From Bacteriovoracaceae bacterium (GTDB lineage: Bacteria; Bdellovibrionota; Bacteriovoracia; Bacteriovoracales; Bacteriovoracaceae): a DNA stretch of 64,000 bases. A model generated the notes under the pieces. It saw only the letters and a list, made by a program, of their open reading frames with translations. It did not search any database and was not told the DNA's origin. Each line of letters begins with the position of its first letter. Positions within the stretch are counted from its first letter, which is position 1. Shown here in pieces: positions 50,438 through 59,147 of this stretch. A program made the position numbers and the translations under genes. The stretch spans positions 124,001 through 188,000 of the forward strand of contig JAEUWD010000002.1 of the NCBI GenBank assembly GCA_016786485.1, given 5' to 3'.

Positions 50438-51748
50438 TCAATTATCCGGAAACTGTAAATCCACACTATGGCCGATTTTTTTATGGGCTTCCATTAACAA
50501 ATGTCGATTACACATATTAAAAAAAGTGTATGGCGCAAAAGCTTTTTTCGGTGTGAGAACTTTTAAGCCACGATATTTTGAAGGAATTATTTTTTGATAC
50601 TCATTAATATCCATGGTTGCACCAGTCACATAATAATAAAACTGCGAATAGGCTTCCACTTTCCCTCTTACGCCGTTATCAATTTGATACTGAATAATTT
50701 CACCTCGGTCGGTTATTTCATTAATGGCATTCGCGCGGTAAGCAAAAAGTTGTGATAATAACAGAAACTCCACCGCATTTTCTTGCGCATGAAGCGCTTT
50801 AATTTCTAAGCGATTATCATGCAAACGAATCAAATGATTATGAGCAATATCGTAAGTGATATTATCCAGCGCATTCAAAAAACTCTTTTTGGTTGGGTAC
50901 GAATCAACTTTTGTAACCAACTTCTTGATCCTTTCGCGAATAAAAGGATCAAGCGCTTTAAATGGCTCACGATTAAGAACTTCATCATCAATAATCCAAC
51001 GTGTTTTATAAAACATCCCCAAATAATGTTCTATATCTTTGGTATGACAGAAAACATGATTCATTTCTTCCGCATATTCTTCAATCGAAGTAATTTTTCC
51101 TTTCATAGTTTTATTATGCAATTTTTTAAAATACTCACGAGTTTTTTCAGACTTAAGCGACATCGGAGTCCCGATGTAATAATCTTTTTCGAGTAATCCA
51201 TCAAAAAGCGCTGGATAGTTAAAAAGATCGGCCAAGAAATTTGAAAGTTTTTTAACATCGTTTCCAAAAAAAGTTCGATAATCGAGATTTATTTCACCAC
51301 CACCAATCAGTGATGATGGAGTAAATCCTGCTTTTCTTAGTGATACAAACAAATCATTTTCTAAAGCTTGAATATCAGCACGCAAATCCGCAATTGTTAT
51401 TTCTTTCATCGTGACTTCAACCACACCAACATCGTCGCTTACATTGAAACGGCGTTGAAACGTACTAGGCTGGCTTCTCACGGCCACAGTAGCACGCTCA
51501 ACACTTAGATCAGCATTATATTCACTATATCTTGCAGGAAGGTCGAAGAACATTTTTGTTGCTTGTAATAAACTTTTTGAACCTGACCATGTTTTCTTGA
51601 AAGCTTCCCAGCGAGTGATAAAACGAGTGACTTCTTCTGCTATCATCGTTTTGTTAGTGAAAGTAAATTCAGGCCCTACTTTCATTTGCTCAGGCCCAGT
51701 TTGCCCCCAAGCTAGTTGGATCGTAAAAAATAAAATGAGAAACTTCAT
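50438..51748 (-). CDS. secreted protein of unknown function
   Basis: A 436-residue exported protein (signal peptide ending near AWGQ). The mature chain is mainly helical and charged. A distinctive GGGEINLDYRTFFG motif near residue 150 is followed by NFLADLFNYPALF. The motif looks like a strand-loop with acidic ligand residues and faintly recalls amidoligase/glutamine-synthetase-like metal-binding strands, but I cannot support that. Four Cys and a late YVTGATMDINEYQKI segment are present. I do not recognise the family. Confidence 0.62.
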   Translation of the reverse strand: MKFLILFFTIQLAWGQTGPEQMKVGPEFTFTNKTMIAEEVTRFITRWEAFKKTWSGSKSLLQATKMFFDLPARYSEYNADLSVERATVAVRSQPSTFQRRFNVSDDVGVVEVTMKEITIADLRADIQALENDLFVSLRKAGFTPSSLIGGGEINLDYRTFFGNDVKKLSNFLADLFNYPALFDGLLEKDYYIGTPMSLKSEKTREYFKKLHNKTMKGKITSIEEYAEEMNHVFCHTKDIEHYLGMFYKTRWIIDDEVLNREPFKALDPFIRERIKKLVTKVDSYPTKKSFLNALDNITYDIAHNHLIRLHDNRLEIKALHAQENAVEFLLLSQLFAYRANAINEITDRGEIIQYQIDNGVRGKVEAYSQFYYYVTGATMDINEYQKIIPSKYRGLKVLTPKKAFAPYTFFNMCNRHLLMEAHKKIGHSVDLQFPDN

Positions 51749-51850
51749 AAATTAACCTTTATTAGCACATCAAAAATGAACAAATTTGAGTGGTTATGAA
51801 CCGTCGAGCCATTAACGTCAATCCACTGTGTAAACATTCTTAGAGAAGTT

Positions 51851-51878
51851 TTTACAAGGCCAGTTTAAAATGTATAAA
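51851..51878 (+). promoter_or_regulatory. promoter of the secreted PLD gene
   Basis: TTTACA (51851-51856) and TATAAA (51873-51878) are separated by 16 bases; both match consensus at five of six positions. The start would lie about 15 bases before the ATG at 51899. Confidence 0.62.
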
Positions 51879-51898
51879 AGTGGGTTATCTTCACGCCC

Positions 51899-53302
51899 AT
51901 GAAAGTAATAATCACCCTGCTTATTTTAGCCCTTTCTACTCCTACTTTTGCGGATATTTTTCGCATCCTCGACTCTAATCAAGAGGCTGCTCAAACTCGA
52001 GTGGATCTGGTTCAGCAAGCTCAGAATGAGATTTTGACCTCGTACTTTATTTACAATAAAGACAGTGCCGGACTCTATGGATTGGCCCTCTTAAGACAAG
52101 CTAAACGTAGAGGCGTAAAGAGAATAAAAGTCATTCTTGATGCGAGCTTTAATGAACTCGATATCGGTATGGTTAAACACCTTAAAGACGAAGGGATCGA
52201 CATTAGACTTTATCACCCTGGCCCATTACCTGTGACTCCAGGAAAACTCATGACCCTCATGGCGAACATGATGGATGAGGATTATAAATTTGGTGATGAA
52301 ACCAAGAAAGCTATTCAGAAAATGGTTCGTCGTATGCACGACAAACTTTTAATTGTTGATGCATCGACTGAACAAAATTATCTTTTAACTGGTGGTCGCA
52401 ACATGAAGGGTGATTACTACGGAGCTTATCATAAAAATTATGACGACCGAGATGTTTTAGTTCGTTCAAAAAAAGCGGTTCGCCAAGCTCAAGAATATTT
52501 CTATCGCTTATGGGATAGCCAACACGTAGGTAAACCTTATTACCAAATGGCAAAACCCGAACAAGTTAAAATTGCTAAGCTCGAACTTGATGTGGCCATG
52601 ATGGAAATGGAAACTAATAAATTATTTAAATTAAATACCTGTAACGATGTCACCAAAGGTGAAAATGAAGTTAACACGGTTAAATTTCTTCATAGTGAAA
52701 TAACCCAAGATGGCAAAGTCCGCTCAGATACTATGTCAAAACAACTAGCAAAAATCGTAACTGAAAGAACAATAAAAAGTTTAGTTATCGAAACACCATA
52801 CCTGGTCCCGACTGACACTTTCTATAAAGTCATTAAACAAATTTTAGATAAAAAGATTTATGTACGCGTTCTCACCAATTCCTTAGGTTCAACCGATGGC
52901 GTGGAAGTGGCAGCAGCTTATTCCAATCATAAAAAACGCCTGATTGAGATGGGAATTGATCTTTGGGAATACCAAGGTCCTAATTATTTGCATGCTAAAT
53001 CTGCCGTTATCGATGATCAAATTGCCTTGATTGGTAGTTATAATCTTGACCCTCGTTCAGCGAATTTAAATACTGAAGTGGCGGTTATGATTGATGATCC
53101 CATCAAAGCCAAAGAACTACGCGCTTCATTTGATAAAAATATTGGTGGGTATGCTTCAGTTCAATTAGATAAAAATGGTGACCCGATTGGTGGTTATAAA
53201 AATGCACCAAAATGGTACAACAAATCAGATTGGATGAAGCTACTTCGCTACTACTCGTTTCAAGTTTTATCAGAATGGGATGTTATCTACGATCAGCTTT
53301 AA
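51899..53302 (+). CDS. secreted phospholipase D-family protein
   Basis: A 467-residue exported protein (signal peptide ending near TFAD). It contains both HKD motifs: H147 in RMHDKLLIVD and H365 in YLHAKSAVIDD, each followed by GG or GSxN (TGGRNM; GSYNLDPRS). The layout matches cardiolipin synthase/phospholipase D enzymes, but without the transmembrane helices of Cls, and with a signal peptide. A secreted PLD could attack phospholipids or nucleic acid outside the cell or in prey. Active-site residues are intact. It overlaps the convergent gene by 4 bases. Confidence 0.87.
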   Translation: MKVIITLLILALSTPTFADIFRILDSNQEAAQTRVDLVQQAQNEILTSYFIYNKDSAGLYGLALLRQAKRRGVKRIKVILDASFNELDIGMVKHLKDEGIDIRLYHPGPLPVTPGKLMTLMANMMDEDYKFGDETKKAIQKMVRRMHDKLLIVDASTEQNYLLTGGRNMKGDYYGAYHKNYDDRDVLVRSKKAVRQAQEYFYRLWDSQHVGKPYYQMAKPEQVKIAKLELDVAMMEMETNKLFKLNTCNDVTKGENEVNTVKFLHSEITQDGKVRSDTMSKQLAKIVTERTIKSLVIETPYLVPTDTFYKVIKQILDKKIYVRVLTNSLGSTDGVEVAAAYSNHKKRLIEMGIDLWEYQGPNYLHAKSAVIDDQIALIGSYNLDPRSANLNTEVAVMIDDPIKAKELRASFDKNIGGYASVQLDKNGDPIGGYKNAPKWYNKSDWMKLLRYYSFQVLSEWDVIYDQL

Positions 53303-53865
53303 TTTTCTAGAGACCCTTCGATAACTTCAGCTTCAGTGCTTTCATTTTTTACGGGCTCAAACGTTTTTGCTTTTGGAGCAAAGTCCTGTCGAACAATTCC
53401 AATTTTAGTAATGTAGTAATAACCCGGATGATTTTTACCATTATCATAAACAGCTTCGACTCGATATTTTTTACGGTTATAAACCACGACGGTACCGGCA
53501 CCAACACCATTCATTTCTGCTCTGGATACCACCACATTTTCTGGCAACACATACCAAGATTGAATCGTTACTTGCTTGCCGATATTTAAAAAATCTAAAT
53601 CCTCACTAGGTTTTACAAAAGCTAAATTCATATCGATTTCCTTATCCACTTCCAGCATGCCATCTTCATGAATTTTACGAATATAACCCAAATGAAAACC
53701 GTGTGTCGGGCTGCCATGGCTCATATCCGCTAAGTCATAAACTGGCTCCCACTGATTTTCACAAACGGTTAAGTCTTTGGGCATAATAGTGAGGCATTTA
53801 TTTTCTTGTTCTTGAGCATAGATTTGAGAACTAAAAAGAATCAGGGTCGCAAGGGTCTTCATCAT
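53299..53865 (-). CDS. secreted protein of unknown function with SH3-like strands
   Basis: I place the start at the ATG at 53863-53865, where AGGAGG is 5 bases upstream; the second ATG, one codon on, is also possible. The 188-residue product has a signal peptide ending near IYAQ and a mature part rich in beta-strands, with two similar regions (YIRKIHEDGMLEVDKEID and VVVYNRKKYRVEAVYDNG) like small SH3/KOW-type barrels. It ends in a Glu-rich tail. I do not recognise the family. It is convergent with the PLD gene. Confidence 0.6.
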   Translation of the reverse strand: MMKTLATLILFSSQIYAQEQENKCLTIMPKDLTVCENQWEPVYDLADMSHGSPTHGFHLGYIRKIHEDGMLEVDKEIDMNLAFVKPSEDLDFLNIGKQVTIQSWYVLPENVVVSRAEMNGVGAGTVVVYNRKKYRVEAVYDNGKNHPGYYYITKIGIVRQDFAPKAKTFEPVKNESTEAEVIEGSLEN

Positions 53866-53970
53866 ACGAGCCTCCTGGATATGGCAACCTAACATGAGTT
53901 TTATTGCTACGAGTAAAAATCCACAAAGCAGGGTAATTATTTCAAATGACTTAACTTTATAAGACCAATT

Positions 53971-54582
53971 ATGGATAAAACCCTCGTGGTTTTAAAACTT
54001 TTACTCTTTATTACCCTCGCCCATACCCAAGAGAAACTCGTTCTCAGCGATTTACCGTTAAATGAAAAAACACTCCATCAAACCCTAAGGCTTGTATCCT
54101 TTAGCGAAACTCAAAATCATGATTCATTGGAATTTTTTATTGATAATTACGATAATTTTTTTGTGAATCTGAAACATGAATCAGATCTGTTTGAAGCACA
54201 AACGGAAAAATCTTTTATCTTCCGCGGGAATCAATATTTTATTTTAACTGCCTATCCCAATAAAATTTTGGCCAAATTCGCTACTCATGAATTCATGGGT
54301 GAGGTCGCTTGCTTGTTTGAACTAGGTAAAAAACAAACTGTGAGTGTCTTACTAATCAGTTGCTTAGGTCATCAAAATGGTTATGCCTTTGAAGAGCCAG
54401 AACGGGTCTATACTGGCCATCAAGAAATTTGGCTATGGGGTAGTGATAAAGAAACACAAAAAAAAGTTTTGAATAATTTCGTGAGTTGGTCACAAGAACT
54501 GGTTAATTTTAAACAATTTCACGATTATGTTTTTATTCCCCGCAAGGAAAGCGAATTATATCAAGATCAAGTTAGCAATTAG
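53971..54582 (+). CDS. secreted protein of unknown function
   Basis: A 203-residue exported protein with a signal peptide ending near AHTQ. The mature part is mixed alpha/beta, with aromatic strands (KSFIFRGNQYFILTAYP, VSVLLISCLGHQNGYAFE) and two Cys that may pair. No motif allows a function. There is no clear Shine-Dalgarno site. It has no close co-directional neighbour. Confidence 0.55.
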   Translation: MDKTLVVLKLLLFITLAHTQEKLVLSDLPLNEKTLHQTLRLVSFSETQNHDSLEFFIDNYDNFFVNLKHESDLFEAQTEKSFIFRGNQYFILTAYPNKILAKFATHEFMGEVACLFELGKKQTVSVLLISCLGHQNGYAFEEPERVYTGHQEIWLWGSDKETQKKVLNNFVSWSQELVNFKQFHDYVFIPRKESELYQDQVSN

Positions 54583-54645
54583 TCATCGTAAAACTGTCAT
54601 AGATGTCATGATTAACAAAAAAATGCGTTTGGAAGGGAATTTTAA

Positions 54646-55014
54646 CTAAGGTTTTATCTGTGTTACTTTCTCATTTTTAAATTCTGCGATTTTAGAAAAA
54701 TAATCTTTATCAGTAGCACATTGCAACTCGTGATCTATGGGTAACGAATGCTCACAAATATCGACAAGACCTAATTTATTCAAACTGATTTTTAATACTG
54801 GTTCTTTTGAATTTTTTGATACAATTATTTGTTCTTTGTGAGTATTTCCATCCTGAGTATATACCATGTCATAACCACACAATGATTTTGATTCAAAAAT
54901 ATTTATAAGTTTGTAGGCTTTAATTCTTTCAAAGCGATTCTTGTACACACCTCTACAAAGAGATTCTTTCGCAAAAGAACTACTTGAAAAAAGAAGTATT
55001 AAAATTAGAATCAT
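54646..55014 (-). CDS. small secreted protein downstream of tRNA-Pro
   Basis: The start is put at the ATG at 55012-55014 (122 residues), where a signal peptide (LILILLFSSSSFAK) begins. The longer open frame reaches into the tRNA gene and its first residues are translated tRNA. The mature part has Cys in SLCRGV, SLCGYD, DICEH and LQCATD, probably forming two disulfides. I do not recognise the family. It begins 30 bases after the tRNA, so it may be co-transcribed with it. Confidence 0.55.
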   Translation of the reverse strand: MILILILLFSSSSFAKESLCRGVYKNRFERIKAYKLINIFESKSLCGYDMVYTQDGNTHKEQIIVSKNSKEPVLKISLNKLGLVDICEHSLPIDHELQCATDKDYFSKIAEFKNEKVTQIKP

Positions 55015-55043
55015 TATCAACCTATTAGAAATTAGAAAAAAGA

Positions 55044-55120
55044 TGGTCGGGGTGACTGGATTCGAACCAGCGACCACTTGCTCCCAAAGCAAATACGCTA
55101 CCAGACTGCGCTACACCCCG
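55044..55120 (-). tRNA. tRNA-Pro (TGG anticodon)
   Basis: On the minus strand the acceptor CGGGGTG pairs with CACCCCG. The anticodon stem TTTGC/GCAAG encloses TTTGGGA, giving anticodon TGG. The T-loop TTCGAAT and an encoded CCA end are present. Length is 77 bases. It reads CCA and, by wobble, other proline codons. Confidence 0.97.
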
Positions 55121-55140
55121 ATCACTTGTAGTGAAAGACA

Positions 55141-55169
55141 GGTATAAAAGATTTTAAGAATTTTGGCAA
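55141..55169 (-). promoter_or_regulatory. tRNA-Pro promoter inside the end of rdgB
   Basis: Read on the minus strand, TTGCCA (55169-55164) and TATACC (55146-55141) are 17 bases apart and 20 bases before the tRNA. The -35 matches consensus at five of six positions. It overlaps the stop region of the rdgB gene on the same strand. Confidence 0.6.
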
Positions 55170-55735
55170 TTGCTTTCTCGGAAGAACTTCATTGCAAACT
55201 GGACCGCTTTGGCACGGTGAGAATGCTGTTTTTTCCAGTCTTTAGCGTCGGCTAAACTGAAATTTTCGCCTTCTGGAACAAAGACCGGGTCATAGCCAAA
55301 GCCGCCCGCCCCCTTCGCTTCTTGGGCCAAAGAACCCAGTAAACGACCTTCAAAAAAGAAGATTTCATCGTCTGAAAGGTAGAAACATAAGACGCAAACA
55401 AAGTAGGCTTTGCGGTTTTTAAGGTTCTTAGTCATTTCCAATAATTTTTGAACCTTAACGCTGTAGTCTTTGGTTTCTGGCGCAAAGTTGGCCGATTGCA
55501 CGCCCATAATATCCGGCATCTCTTCAATAACTAGGCCTGAATCATCCGCCATAACTGGGGATTTAAATTTATCAAAATATGCTTTGGCCTTAGCAAAAGC
55601 ATTCTCATGAAAGGTTGAACCGTTCTCTTCGACTTCCAAAGCCGACGGAGCAGCTGACACACTGATGGATTCATCAAAGAGTTCTGCAAATTCCTGGGCC
55701 TTATGTTGATTGGAGGAAGCTAAGTATAACTTCAC
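55154..55735 (-). CDS. rdgB: XTP/dITP diphosphatase (Ham1/RdgB)
   Basis: A 193-residue house-cleaning pyrophosphatase that removes deaminated purine triphosphates (XTP, dITP, ITP). The family motifs are present: SSNQHKAQEF near the N-terminus, the metal-binding ADDSGL, GAGGFGYDPVF and SHRAKA. Its ATG overlaps the stop of rph by 4 bases, the common rph-rdgB arrangement. Length is standard. Confidence 0.95.
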   Translation of the reverse strand: MKLYLASSNQHKAQEFAELFDESISVSAAPSALEVEENGSTFHENAFAKAKAYFDKFKSPVMADDSGLVIEEMPDIMGVQSANFAPETKDYSVKVQKLLEMTKNLKNRKAYFVCVLCFYLSDDEIFFFEGRLLGSLAQEAKGAGGFGYDPVFVPEGENFSLADAKDWKKQHSHRAKAVQFAMKFFRESNCQNS

Positions 55736-56442
55736 TGAAGCGCCTTTTTCTGAGCGGCGAAAACTTTTTTAAGTGCACTTTCCGCAGCTTCAATTAAAGC
55801 ATTCAATTGCTCACGCGAGAAAGCTTCTTCTTCAGCCGTGCCTTGAAGCTCGACAAATTTTCCAGACTCAGTCATCACGATATTCATATCTGTGTGGCAC
55901 GCGACGTCTTCTTCGTAGTTTAAGTCAGCAATAATTTTTCCATCTGGATTAACGCCCACACTGACTGCTGCCAGTGCCTCTTTAATCGGATTCACCTTGA
56001 GCGAACCTTTTTTCATCAGTTTTTCTGTGGCCAAACAAAGCGCTACATAAGCACCTGAAATGGCCGTTGTTCTTGTTCCACCGTCAGCAACTAAAACGTC
56101 ACAATCAATCGTAATCGTACGCGAACCGATCTTTTCAAGGTCAATGATGGAGCGAAGACTGCGACCAATCAGACGTTGAATTTCTTGGGTACGACCAGAA
56201 ACATTCGGCCTCTCGCGTTTACTACGAGTATGAGTTGAGCCCGGTAGCATCGAATATTCGGCCGTAATCCAGCCACCTGTGACACCTTGATATTTCATCC
56301 ATGGTGGCACTGAGTCCTCAATAGTTACCGTAATGTGAACTTTTGTATTACCAAATTCAGCTATAACGCTTCCATCAGCATAGGGATTTATGTTAGTTTG
56401 AAATGAAATTTCACGGGGTGTACTTCTAGCGATTAACGACAT
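55732..56442 (-). CDS. rph: ribonuclease PH
   Basis: A 236-residue phosphorolytic 3' exoribonuclease that trims tRNA 3' ends. RSKRERPNVSGRTQEIQRLIGRSLR carries the phosphate- and RNA-binding Arg residues, read in two parts. ADGGTRTTAISGAYVAL is the core motif and DLNYEEDVACHTDMNIVM contains the conserved Asp pair. GAGGTT lies before the start. It is divergent from birA with 19 bases between the starts, and coupled to rdgB. Confidence 0.96.
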   Translation of the reverse strand: MSLIARSTPREISFQTNINPYADGSVIAEFGNTKVHITVTIEDSVPPWMKYQGVTGGWITAEYSMLPGSTHTRSKRERPNVSGRTQEIQRLIGRSLRSIIDLEKIGSRTITIDCDVLVADGGTRTTAISGAYVALCLATEKLMKKGSLKVNPIKEALAAVSVGVNPDGKIIADLNYEEDVACHTDMNIVMTESGKFVELQGTAEEEAFSREQLNALIEAAESALKKVFAAQKKALQ

Positions 56443-56461
56443 TTTAACCTCGATTTAAATT

Positions 56462-57166
56462 ATGAAACATATCCATTTAGACGAATGCCATTCTACACAA
56501 GAATATCTCAAAGTCCAAGCTGAGCAGGGCCTGATTACTTATCCAGCGATGGTTAGTACCGAGCACCAAACAAATGGAATTGGTCGACGAGGAAATAGCT
56601 GGACTGATCTGGGCGGCGCACTTTGTTTCTCCGCTTTGTTTCCCTTAAAAAATACTCCGACAATCATACCATTGGAAATGGGAACCTATCTGATTCAGTT
56701 CTTTAAAGCTCAATGGGGTGTATCACTTTATTTGAAATGGCCCAATGATATTTTGAATGCAAAAAATCAAAAGGTCGGCGGAATTCTCATTCATAAGTTG
56801 CAAGACGTTTTAGTTATAGGCATCGGGCTCAATTTATTTGAACAAGATAAAAAAGCCGCGTTGAAGGCGGAATATCCTGTCGGATATATTTTTGAAGATG
56901 AACTTAATCAATTTTCAAAGAAAAATATTTCCCTCAATATTTATCGAGCATTGTTAAAAGAATTTGAAAGAAATCAGTTCACCAAAGAACAATGGAACAA
57001 ATCTTGTATTCATTTAAATAAATCAGTGACTCTCACTGATGACAATAAAAGCCATACTGGAATTTTTATTGGTATTAATGCTGATGGCGCGGCAATGATA
57101 AATATTGGCGATGAAATAAAAACATTTTATACGGGAAATTTAAGACTTAGCGATCGTCAGAAATAA
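56462..57166 (+). CDS. birA: biotin-[acetyl-CoA carboxylase] ligase
   Basis: A 234-residue single-domain biotin protein ligase that attaches biotin to the carrier domain of acetyl-CoA carboxylase. Motifs are GIGRRGNSW (biotinyl-AMP loop), YLKWPNDIL, and KVGGILIHK with the catalytic Lys. The C-terminal SH3-like region is short. There is no N-terminal helix-turn-helix, so it should not repress biotin genes as E. coli BirA does. No Shine-Dalgarno site is clear. It overlaps the convergent response regulator by 20 bases. Confidence 0.93.
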   Translation: MKHIHLDECHSTQEYLKVQAEQGLITYPAMVSTEHQTNGIGRRGNSWTDLGGALCFSALFPLKNTPTIIPLEMGTYLIQFFKAQWGVSLYLKWPNDILNAKNQKVGGILIHKLQDVLVIGIGLNLFEQDKKAALKAEYPVGYIFEDELNQFSKKNISLNIYRALLKEFERNQFTKEQWNKSCIHLNKSVTLTDDNKSHTGIFIGINADGAAMINIGDEIKTFYTGNLRLSDRQK

Positions 57167-58337
57167 CAGAATCAGCAATTCGACTTAATTCTTTTTTAAT
57201 TAAATTCTCAGCTAAATCAGGGATAACTTCCCAAGCAATTTTTTCAATCGATGATTCACAATACTCACGCACAATCTGTTCAATAATCGGCTGAAGCTTG
57301 TCTTTCAAATTATTCAGATCAATATCCGCTGAAGCAGACTCTTTCTTTGATTCTTTTTTAGTTTTCTTCTCTGGCGCCACATTTTTCGGAATATCCATCT
57401 GTGTTGTTTCGACTGAGAAATCATCAGCTTGCCAGAGGTCGTTAGTATTAATTTCGTCTTTAATTTGATCTTCGATACTACGAACATCTTCAATTGGTTC
57501 GAAGTCTAAATCAATTTCACGTGTTTTATCATCTTCAATCGTGCTTTCAATATCGTCTTGTTTTAACTCGCTGATTGAAATTAATTTTGAAGAATGTCCT
57601 TCAGGGCTGAACATATCTGGATACTCTAAATCTTCTTGCGATGGAATTTTGTTTGCATTATTTTTTGCCGTTGGCGATGAATCTAAAGAAGATTCCATTA
57701 CTGGAGGTAATTCAATTGGATCAATTTGCGAATCAGCATCATCTAACTTGGCTGGGATTTCAATTCCCCAATCTTCCACGTCGGCCACTAATTGATTTTT
57801 TCCTGGACGAGGAATTTCTTGGAAATTAAATGGGGTCCCGATATCTTCTGTTTTATCTTCAATTTCTGGTGAATCAACCACCCAATCATCTTGTGAAGAT
57901 TCAACTTTCATTTCAACCGGCGCAGGTGTTGGTTCAACAACCGTTTTTGTTGGCACTGGTTTACTCTCTGAAGCTCCTGCCGCTAGTGAAGCACAAATTG
58001 AAACAAACTTAGCGCTATCAAATGGCTTAATAATTTTCTCATCGCCGCCAGCCGCTTTTAATTCCGCTTCATCGATACTGTCAAAAGTTCCATAAAGCAT
58101 AAGCACTTTAGTCGACGGACTTTTTTCTTTGATTTGACGGGCCAGATCGTAACCTGATTTTGTTTCAGATAAATTAAAATCTAAAAGAACGATGGCCGGT
58201 TTATGTGTTTTTAAGTTTGTGAATAATTCGTTTTCATTTTGGCAGTCGATAAGCTCATAAGGATGTGCCGCAAGTGTTATCTTAATAACTTTTTGAATAG
58301 TTAAGCTATCGTCAGCTAAAAGCACCTTATGTTTCAT
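57147..58337 (-). CDS. response regulator with a long acidic linker and C-terminal helical domain
   Basis: A 396-residue protein. The N-terminal receiver is intact: LLADDSL, phospho-acceptor Asp in VLLDFNLSE, Thr in LYGTFDS and Lys in IIKPFD. A 200-residue Asp/Glu/Ser-rich disordered linker follows. The last 55 residues (LQPIIEQIVREYCE, KIAWEVIPDLAENLIKKEL) form a helical domain that I know as a frequent C-terminus of response regulators in delta-proteobacteria-like lineages. It has no DNA-binding domain, so output is probably protein contact. GGAGAA precedes the ATG. It lies 75 bases from the PP2C gene in the same direction, so it likely belongs to the FHA/PP2C cluster. Confidence 0.8.
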   Translation of the reverse strand: MKHKVLLADDSLTIQKVIKITLAAHPYELIDCQNENELFTNLKTHKPAIVLLDFNLSETKSGYDLARQIKEKSPSTKVLMLYGTFDSIDEAELKAAGGDEKIIKPFDSAKFVSICASLAAGASESKPVPTKTVVEPTPAPVEMKVESSQDDWVVDSPEIEDKTEDIGTPFNFQEIPRPGKNQLVADVEDWGIEIPAKLDDADSQIDPIELPPVMESSLDSSPTAKNNANKIPSQEDLEYPDMFSPEGHSSKLISISELKQDDIESTIEDDKTREIDLDFEPIEDVRSIEDQIKDEINTNDLWQADDFSVETTQMDIPKNVAPEKKTKKESKKESASADIDLNNLKDKLQPIIEQIVREYCESSIEKIAWEVIPDLAENLIKKELSRIADSVISDDR

Positions 58338-58412
58338 TACAGTTCTCCAAAAAAAACAAGACCTTACCCATGATTATAAGGGAAAATGTGAAAAGATGTT
58401 AAGTGAAATCAC

Positions 58413-59147
58413 TTAGAATTGCAGGATCATGACCGTTTGATTATCCAAATTACCTCGAGTATTAGACAAATTAAATAAGGTATTTGCAGCTTTTCTTAAA
58501 TCTGAACTCTGCGAGAGTGCGTGAAGTATTTGTGAATCATCTAATCTCGCGTAAACTCCGTCCGTCATCATTAGCACCAAGTCATTTTCTTGCAATTTAA
58601 TTTCTCGAACTTGAAAGTGTAATTCTTGATAAAGACCAATTCCACTGAGTGGTGTCGTCGAAAAAAACGATTCGTGATCGTTCGGGTTTAATAAGCGAAA
58701 GCTATCTGGTTCGGTGACATTAATCAATTTACCTTCGCGATAAACTTTCAACATTGTATTTCCAATCGAAAGAGTCGTCAGTAATTCTTCGGAACAAGCC
58801 ACAAAACTCCCTGAAGCCCCTGCTCGTGCCATAATATCTGCTTGAAGATTTTCGCGATAAATATTTTTATGAATTTGAAAAACAGAGTTGATAAGCGCAT
58901 TACCTTCAACTTCATAACGATTACTAAAATAAAAAGGCAGCGTTGCATCGGGATCACTGCTCATTTTTCCGTAATATTTTTTGATATTTTCTTTGATTTT
59001 ATCGACGCACTTATCACCCACCCCGCTGCCTCCAAAACCGTCTAAAATAAAATAAATACCTTTGGCCACGTCGAAATCATATCCATCTTCATTAATTTGA
59101 AGAAAAGGACCTTGATGAGTTTCAGCGACACAAGATTTAATTTTCAT
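58413..59147 (-). CDS. PP2C-family protein serine/threonine phosphatase
   Basis: A 244-residue protein with the PP2C core. NEDGYDF and LDGFGGSGVGD (metal Asp-Gly), LMMTDGVYARL and the final LDNQTVMIL supply the metal-binding Asp residues of the fold. RAGASGSFVA gives the central strand. Such enzymes remove phosphate from Ser/Thr and oppose Hanks-type kinases or serine-phosphorylated partners. Its ATG overlaps the stop of the FHA/TPR gene by one base, so the phosphatase and FHA proteins are co-expressed. It is cytoplasmic. Confidence 0.88.
   Translation of the reverse strand: MKIKSCVAETHQGPFLQINEDGYDFDVAKGIYFILDGFGGSGVGDKCVDKIKENIKKYYGKMSSDPDATLPFYFSNRYEVEGNALINSVFQIHKNIYRENLQADIMARAGASGSFVACSEELLTTLSIGNTMLKVYREGKLINVTEPDSFRLLNPNDHESFFSTTPLSGIGLYQELHFQVREIKLQENDLVLMMTDGVYARLDDSQILHALSQSSDLRKAANTLFNLSNTRGNLDNQTVMILQF

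Noticed and set aside
55015-55092. N-terminal extension of the secreted protein at 54646-55014 (starting MLWEQVVAGSNPV)
   Set aside because: The residues are the translated tRNA-Pro gene and a short spacer. A signal peptide starts at 55014, so the longer frame is not real.
58400-58415. TAAGTG-AAAT-CACTTA hairpin at the end of the PP2C gene
   Set aside because: The stem is only six AT-rich pairs and no U-tract follows, so it is not supported as a terminator.
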